From the NCBI GenBank assembly GCA_947630325.1, contig CANRHB010000006.1:1-64000 (forward strand): a stretch of 64,000 bases of DNA, in the 5' to 3' direction. Position numbers and translations under genes: made by a program. Each line of letters begins with the position of its first letter. The first letter of the stretch is position 1. The notes under the pieces were generated by a model that made no database searches, was not told where the DNA came from, and saw only the letters and a list, made by a program, of their open reading frames with translations. The stretch comes from an uncultured Clostridia bacterium. GTDB taxonomy: Bacteria > Bacillota > Clostridia > Christensenellales > Borkfalkiaceae. This document shows positions 60,763-64,000 of this stretch, piece after piece.

Positions 60763-61593
60763 CTAAATAAGTTTGCTGACGGTGGCGCGGCTGCTACGCG
60801 CTACAAATGCGTCGAAACGGGACTTGTCCGACATGTGAATGCCCGTGCAGAGCACGTCTACCATGAACAGCTGCATGATCTTGCCCGTCATTGCCCCCGG
60901 CTGGTTGGGCGCCTCCATGGGCGCCGCCGCAAGCACGAGATCGGCATAGCGGGTAAGCGGAGATTTTTCGTAACTCGTGATGACGAGCACCTTCATGCCG
61001 CACGCACGCGCAAGTTCGGCCGCCTCCACCGTGTCCTTGGAACTCCCCGAGACGCTAAAAATGATCATGAGGTCCTTGGGACCGCGGGAAGAGATGAGAA
61101 CATTTTGGAGGTGGGTATCCCGTTCGCAATAGGTAAGCATCCCCATCATCATGAGGCGGTTGTGCAGTTCGAGCGCGGCAAGATAGGAGTGCCCGACGCC
61201 GAAACAGCAGATCGTTTCGGCCTCATAGATCATATCATAAGCCGTTTGAAGATGTTCGCTGTCCAACGTTTTGCGGCAGTTCTCCATCGCCTGCTCGTAA
61301 GCCTCGGCGATGTCCTCCACATAGTCGATCCCCTCCTGATCCTTGCGGCCGATGTCGATGACCCCCTGCGCAAGGTTGAGGCGGAATTCCTGATAACCGT
61401 TGAACCCGAGCGAACGGCAGAAACGGAGCACCGTTGCCTCGGCAACGCCCGTGGCCGCCGCAAGGTCGGTAATGGACATATAGATGACCCGCTTGTGGTC
61501 CACCGTTTCGAAATAGTCGAGGAGCTTTTTCTGGCTCTTGGTCAACTTGCCTTCGCGCATCTGTGCGATCTTACTTTTGATACTGTTCGGCAT
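60763..61593 (-). CDS. RpiR/MurR-family transcriptional regulator
   Basis: This 276-residue regulator has an N-terminal RpiR helix-turn-helix (about residues 5-75; ITDLAAATGVAEATVLRFCR) and a C-terminal SIS domain that senses a phosphorylated sugar (about 115-265; CCFGVGHSYLAA and FSVSGSSKDTVEAAELA). RpiR/MurR proteins commonly control amino-sugar or sugar-phosphate genes, so it is the best candidate regulator of the nearby glycan genes; its ligand could be GlcNAc-6-P or ManNAc-6-P. The start at 61593 has a GGAGG site 6 bases upstream. It has its own promoter, and a palindrome in the leader may allow autoregulation. Confidence 0.9.
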   Translation of the reverse strand: MPNSIKSKIAQMREGKLTKSQKKLLDYFETVDHKRVIYMSITDLAAATGVAEATVLRFCRSLGFNGYQEFRLNLAQGVIDIGRKDQEGIDYVEDIAEAYEQAMENCRKTLDSEHLQTAYDMIYEAETICCFGVGHSYLAALELHNRLMMMGMLTYCERDTHLQNVLISSRGPKDLMIIFSVSGSSKDTVEAAELARACGMKVLVITSYEKSPLTRYADLVLAAAPMEAPNQPGAMTGKIMQLFMVDVLCTGIHMSDKSRFDAFVARSSRATVSKLI

Positions 61594-61636
61594 ATCCATC
61601 CTCCGTGTGCTGCGATTTTGTATTTTCGGTGACAAT

Positions 61637-61656
61637 TTCCCGCTTTTACGCGGGAA
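61637..61656. promoter_or_regulatory. Palindrome in the rpiR leader
   Basis: TTCCCGC and GCGGGAA form a 7-bp inverted repeat around 6 bases, downstream of the -10 box and before the start codon. It could be an operator of the RpiR protein or an RNA hairpin. Confidence 0.45.
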
Positions 61657-61665
61657 TTCGTTGCT

Positions 61666-61694
61666 ATTGTAAAGCGTTGGTTGCAATTTGTCAA
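61666..61694 (-). promoter_or_regulatory. Sigma-A promoter of the RpiR regulator
   Basis: Minus-strand TTGACA (61689-61694), a 17-base spacer and TACAAT (61666-61671). Confidence 0.85.
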
Positions 61695-61741
61695 GCGTTC
61701 TCGATTTATTGCATAAGTTTACAGGATTTTGCAAAAAAACT

Positions 61742-62521
61742 TCAAATTTTGCGCAAAAACCCGTGAGATGCTCCCACTTTTCCGCCATGAAGTACGAAAA
61801 TTTTCATATTTCTTTGCAAAGAAGTGTCCTCGGGGAAGTCCTTGGGCTCGAGCCGCGGATCGCGGAAAACCCACAGACGGTAGCCCGTATCGTCGGGGAA
61901 ATACTCGAACTTGCGGAACAGACTGCGGAACCTGCGGACGTTGGACGTCTCGGGCAGAAGTTTTTTCAGCTTGGGCGAGAGCATCCACGAACGGCAGAAG
62001 TACACCCCGCCGCCGAGAAATTTCTTTGCGTCGCGCAGGGAGCGGAGCACCGCCTCGGGGGAGAGGTCGGCGTCGGAGGGAATGTGAATGGAGATCCCCT
62101 CGTCCGTCCTTTCGTACTCGAGAGAACCGATGCGCACGATGAGCCCCGACGTTTGCCGCCATGTCCAGAACATGCGGTCGAAGCCGTACCGCCCATAGCT
62201 TATACGGTGCTCCTCCACGAACCGCCCGAAGGCGCGCATGGTGGCAAGATAGCACTCCTCGGGAAGCCCCGCCGGAAGGGGGGCGGTGACTGCGGCGCGC
62301 AACATTGCCGAGAGGATGCGGAACCCGTCCGCATCGGGAGCGAGCCGCTCGTGCAGTTCCTCCGCGCTCTGTTCGGCGCAAAGCGGGTCGTTGAGAAGGG
62401 GGAGAAGGTCCTCGATCCCCTCCTCGAAAACAAGTTGCCTGACCCCCTCTTCGGGCACGGAGACAAGGCGGGCAAACCGCATCAGCTCCTCTTTTGTTGC
62501 AATGCGCCGTACTTCTTCCAT
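61742..62521 (-). CDS. NAT_N/GNAT_C-type acyltransferase-like protein
   Basis: This 259-residue cytosolic protein matches, by pattern, the paired NAT_N and GNAT_C domains of an acyltransferase-like family: an N-terminal helical part, then an IHIPSDADLSPEA block (about 150-162) and the late signature CRSWMLSPKLKKLLPETSN near residue 185. Such proteins are found beside GH and ABC genes in Clostridia; their acyl donor and acceptor are unknown. It starts one base after the GH31 stop, so the pair is one transcript. It ends about 150 bases before the start of the RpiR gene, which has its own promoter in between. Confidence 0.72.
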   Translation of the reverse strand: MEEVRRIATKEELMRFARLVSVPEEGVRQLVFEEGIEDLLPLLNDPLCAEQSAEELHERLAPDADGFRILSAMLRAAVTAPLPAGLPEECYLATMRAFGRFVEEHRISYGRYGFDRMFWTWRQTSGLIVRIGSLEYERTDEGISIHIPSDADLSPEAVLRSLRDAKKFLGGGVYFCRSWMLSPKLKKLLPETSNVRRFRSLFRKFEYFPDDTGYRLWVFRDPRLEPKDFPEDTSLQRNMKIFVLHGGKVGASHGFLRKI

Positions 62522-62522
62522 A

Positions 62523-64000
62523 TCAGGGCTCCGTTAAGACGATCTCGAATTCCTCCCCCGTGATCTCGGAGACGCCGTCGTCGCGCAAGAGCGCGAACGT
62601 TGCGGGCTTTTGGATAAACTTGACCCATGTAAGATTCTTTTCGTCGAGAAGGGCGGTGTTTTGCACAGGCTTTGCAAGCGGAAGCACCTTCCCCTCCCGC
62701 AGGAAGAACACGATCTCCTCGACGGGGACGGAGATGTAATATTCCCCCTTTTCATAGATCTCCTCGGTGAAATCGTCCCCCGCGCGCATACGGATGAGTT
62801 TCATCCGCTCGGGCAGATAGACGTACCTCCCCTTTGCGTTCTGCGTATAGACGGGGGCGATCATGAGACTGCCGCCCACGAGAAGCTGGTCCTCCACCGT
62901 CCTTGCCCGCTCGTCCTCGGGATAGGCAAAGGAGAGCGGCCGGAAGAGCATATCGTTTCCCAGGGCGCAACGCACGAATTCGCTGTAAAGATAGGGCAAA
63001 AGGGAATACCGTATGCCGAGAAGGTTGCGGAAGGCCTCCTTCTTTTCGAAACGGTAGCACTCCTGCGGGCGGGAACCGAGGTTGGAATGGTTGCGCATGA
63101 GCGGGACAAAGACGCCGAGCGCAAGCCAGCGGAGCAGAAGTTCCTCGGTGGTGTTGCCTCCGAACCCGCCCAAATCGGCCCCCGTGAACAAAAATCCGCA
63201 CATGTTGAGCCCGGGAAGCTGTTGGAGATTCAAGAGGAGGTGGGACCACCAGGAGCTGTTGTCCCCCGTCCAGATGCCGCCATAGCGGTGCATCCCGATG
63301 TGGGAGGAGCGGGAGAAGAGCAGATGGCGTTTATTGGGCGCATATTCCTTGAAATACTCCGCCGCCGCCCTCGTCATGTTGTAGCCATAGAGGTTGTGCA
63401 CCGCCTCGTGGACGACGCGCCCGTTCTCCGTTTCATGATAGAACGCGCGGTAGTCCTCGGGGTTGTTCTGCAGCCCGAAAAAGGTGTGGGAGACCCGCTC
63501 GAAATCTTCGAGACAGCCGATCTCCTCCGTTTCGGAGGCGATCTTCAACGCCTTTTTGAGTTGCGTTTCCCCATAGAACATGGCGGGCTCGTTCATGTCG
63601 TTCCAGAAGCCCTCGATCCCCATGTCGAGCAGAATTTTATATTGCGCGCCGAACCACTTGCGGGCCTCGGGGTTGAGCACGTCGGGCAGGACGCTGTTCC
63701 CCGGCCAGACGCCCACGATGAAGGGCTCTCCCTCCGCATCCTTGCAAAAATACCCCTTCCCGATCCCCTCTTCATAGACGGGATAGCCCTCTTCTACCTT
63801 GACCGCGGCGTCGATGATGGGCACGAGATGAATATGCTTTTGCTTCATTTCCGAGGCAAACGCTTTGAGGTCGGGGAAACGGGTCCCGTCGACGGTAAAA
63901 TCTTTATACCGTTCCATGTAGTCGATGTCGAGAAAGAGCATGTCCAAGGGGAAGCCCTCGCGCGCATAGTTCTCGTACACCTCGCGGATGTCGCTCTCGC
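62523..64000 (-). CDS. GH31 alpha-glycosidase (second copy), 5' end outside the window
   Basis: This is the C-terminal part, at least 490 residues, of a second GH31 enzyme; the gene runs off the right edge and its start is not visible. It shows the substrate-loop block MLFLDIDYMERYKDFTVD, the nucleophile in EGFWNDMNEPA, and the acid/base aspartate in RYGGIWTGDNSSWW, then a C-terminal beta sandwich. The WNDMNEP form is typical of maltase/alpha-glucosidase members, unlike the KTDGGE form of the first copy, so the two probably act on different linkages. It precedes the acyltransferase-like gene by one base. Confidence 0.92.
   Translation of the reverse strand, partial: ESDIREVYENYAREGFPLDMLFLDIDYMERYKDFTVDGTRFPDLKAFASEMKQKHIHLVPIIDAAVKVEEGYPVYEEGIGKGYFCKDAEGEPFIVGVWPGNSVLPDVLNPEARKWFGAQYKILLDMGIEGFWNDMNEPAMFYGETQLKKALKIASETEEIGCLEDFERVSHTFFGLQNNPEDYRAFYHETENGRVVHEAVHNLYGYNMTRAAAEYFKEYAPNKRHLLFSRSSHIGMHRYGGIWTGDNSSWWSHLLLNLQQLPGLNMCGFLFTGADLGGFGGNTTEELLLRWLALGVFVPLMRNHSNLGSRPQECYRFEKKEAFRNLLGIRYSLLPYLYSEFVRCALGNDMLFRPLSFAYPEDERARTVEDQLLVGGSLMIAPVYTQNAKGRYVYLPERMKLIRMRAGDDFTEEIYEKGEYYISVPVEEIVFFLREGKVLPLAKPVQNTALLDEKNLTWVKFIQKPATFALLRDDGVSEITGEEFEIVLTEP

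Overview
The window looks like a chromosomal piece of a GC-rich (clearly above 50 percent in most genes) Gram-positive anaerobe of the Bacillota, class Clostridia, probably an uncultured gut lineage. Supporting signs are a Spo0A homologue, the ftsK-rimO-pgsA-cinA-recA cluster, rubrerythrin, a formate/nitrite transporter, paired DegV proteins, lipoprotein-anchored ABC sugar uptake, and consensus sigma-A promoters with 17-base spacers. I cannot name the genus from sequence alone. No rRNA, tRNA, CRISPR array, transposase or prophage gene was seen.

Layout. 0.1-3.5 kb: a three-gene unit of a tandem AAA+ ATPase and two YbjN-like paralogues, with its own promoter and terminator, lower in GC than its surroundings. 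3.5-7.1 kb: a GH1 beta-glycosidase and glutamine-dependent NAD synthetase. 7.7-15.3 kb: ftsK-rimO-pgsA-cinA-recA, transcribed leftward from one promoter. 15.5-18.2 kb: a Spo0A whose receiver lacks the phospho-acceptor aspartate, then aspS. 18.7-30.96 kb: central sugar metabolism (ROK kinase, Pgi, a phosphohexomutase, transketolase), a family 2 glycosyltransferase, a formate/nitrite transporter, two DegV fatty-acid-binding proteins, a DUF1295 membrane protein and a nitroreductase. 31.0-33.5 kb: an AT-rich accessory patch with a membrane protein, a BspA-type leucine-rich-repeat lipoprotein and a divergent XRE regulator sharing operator-like repeats. 33.6-34.1 kb: rubrerythrin.

34.2-54.6 kb: a leftward 15-gene, 20.5-kb probable operon with almost no intergenic space. 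It holds a sugar-binding lipoprotein, two CUT1-type permeases, a DUF4127 protein, a GH31, a Big-domain lipoprotein, a secreted glycerophosphodiesterase, a GH26-like lipoprotein, NanE, a Gfo/Idh oxidoreductase, a ROK kinase, NagB, NagA, an aldose epimerase and a GH36 alpha-galactosidase. Read as a pathway, a surface polymer is cut outside, oligosaccharides are imported, alpha-Glc and alpha-Gal caps are removed inside, and ManNAc/GlcNAc is converted through ManNAc-6-P and GlcNAc-6-P to fructose-6-P, which joins Pgi and transketolase. ManNAc, GlcNAc, glycerol-phosphate and alpha-hexose activities together match the parts of Gram-positive wall teichoic acid; this is a hypothesis. 55.0-59.5 kb holds a 1512-residue surface lipoprotein with three tandem modules. 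60.8-64 kb holds an RpiR-type regulator, a NAT_N/GNAT_C acyltransferase-like protein and a second GH31 cut by the window end.

Most intergenic gaps over 250 bases are filled by a mosaic of short dispersed repeat families, called A to E here. They recur at about 5.0, 7.1-7.7, 18.4, 21.6-22.0, 24.6, 31.7, 54.8 and 59.8-60.7 kb. One copy is a 354-bp composite with perfect 65-bp inverted ends, and another is interrupted by a structured insert of about 114 bp.
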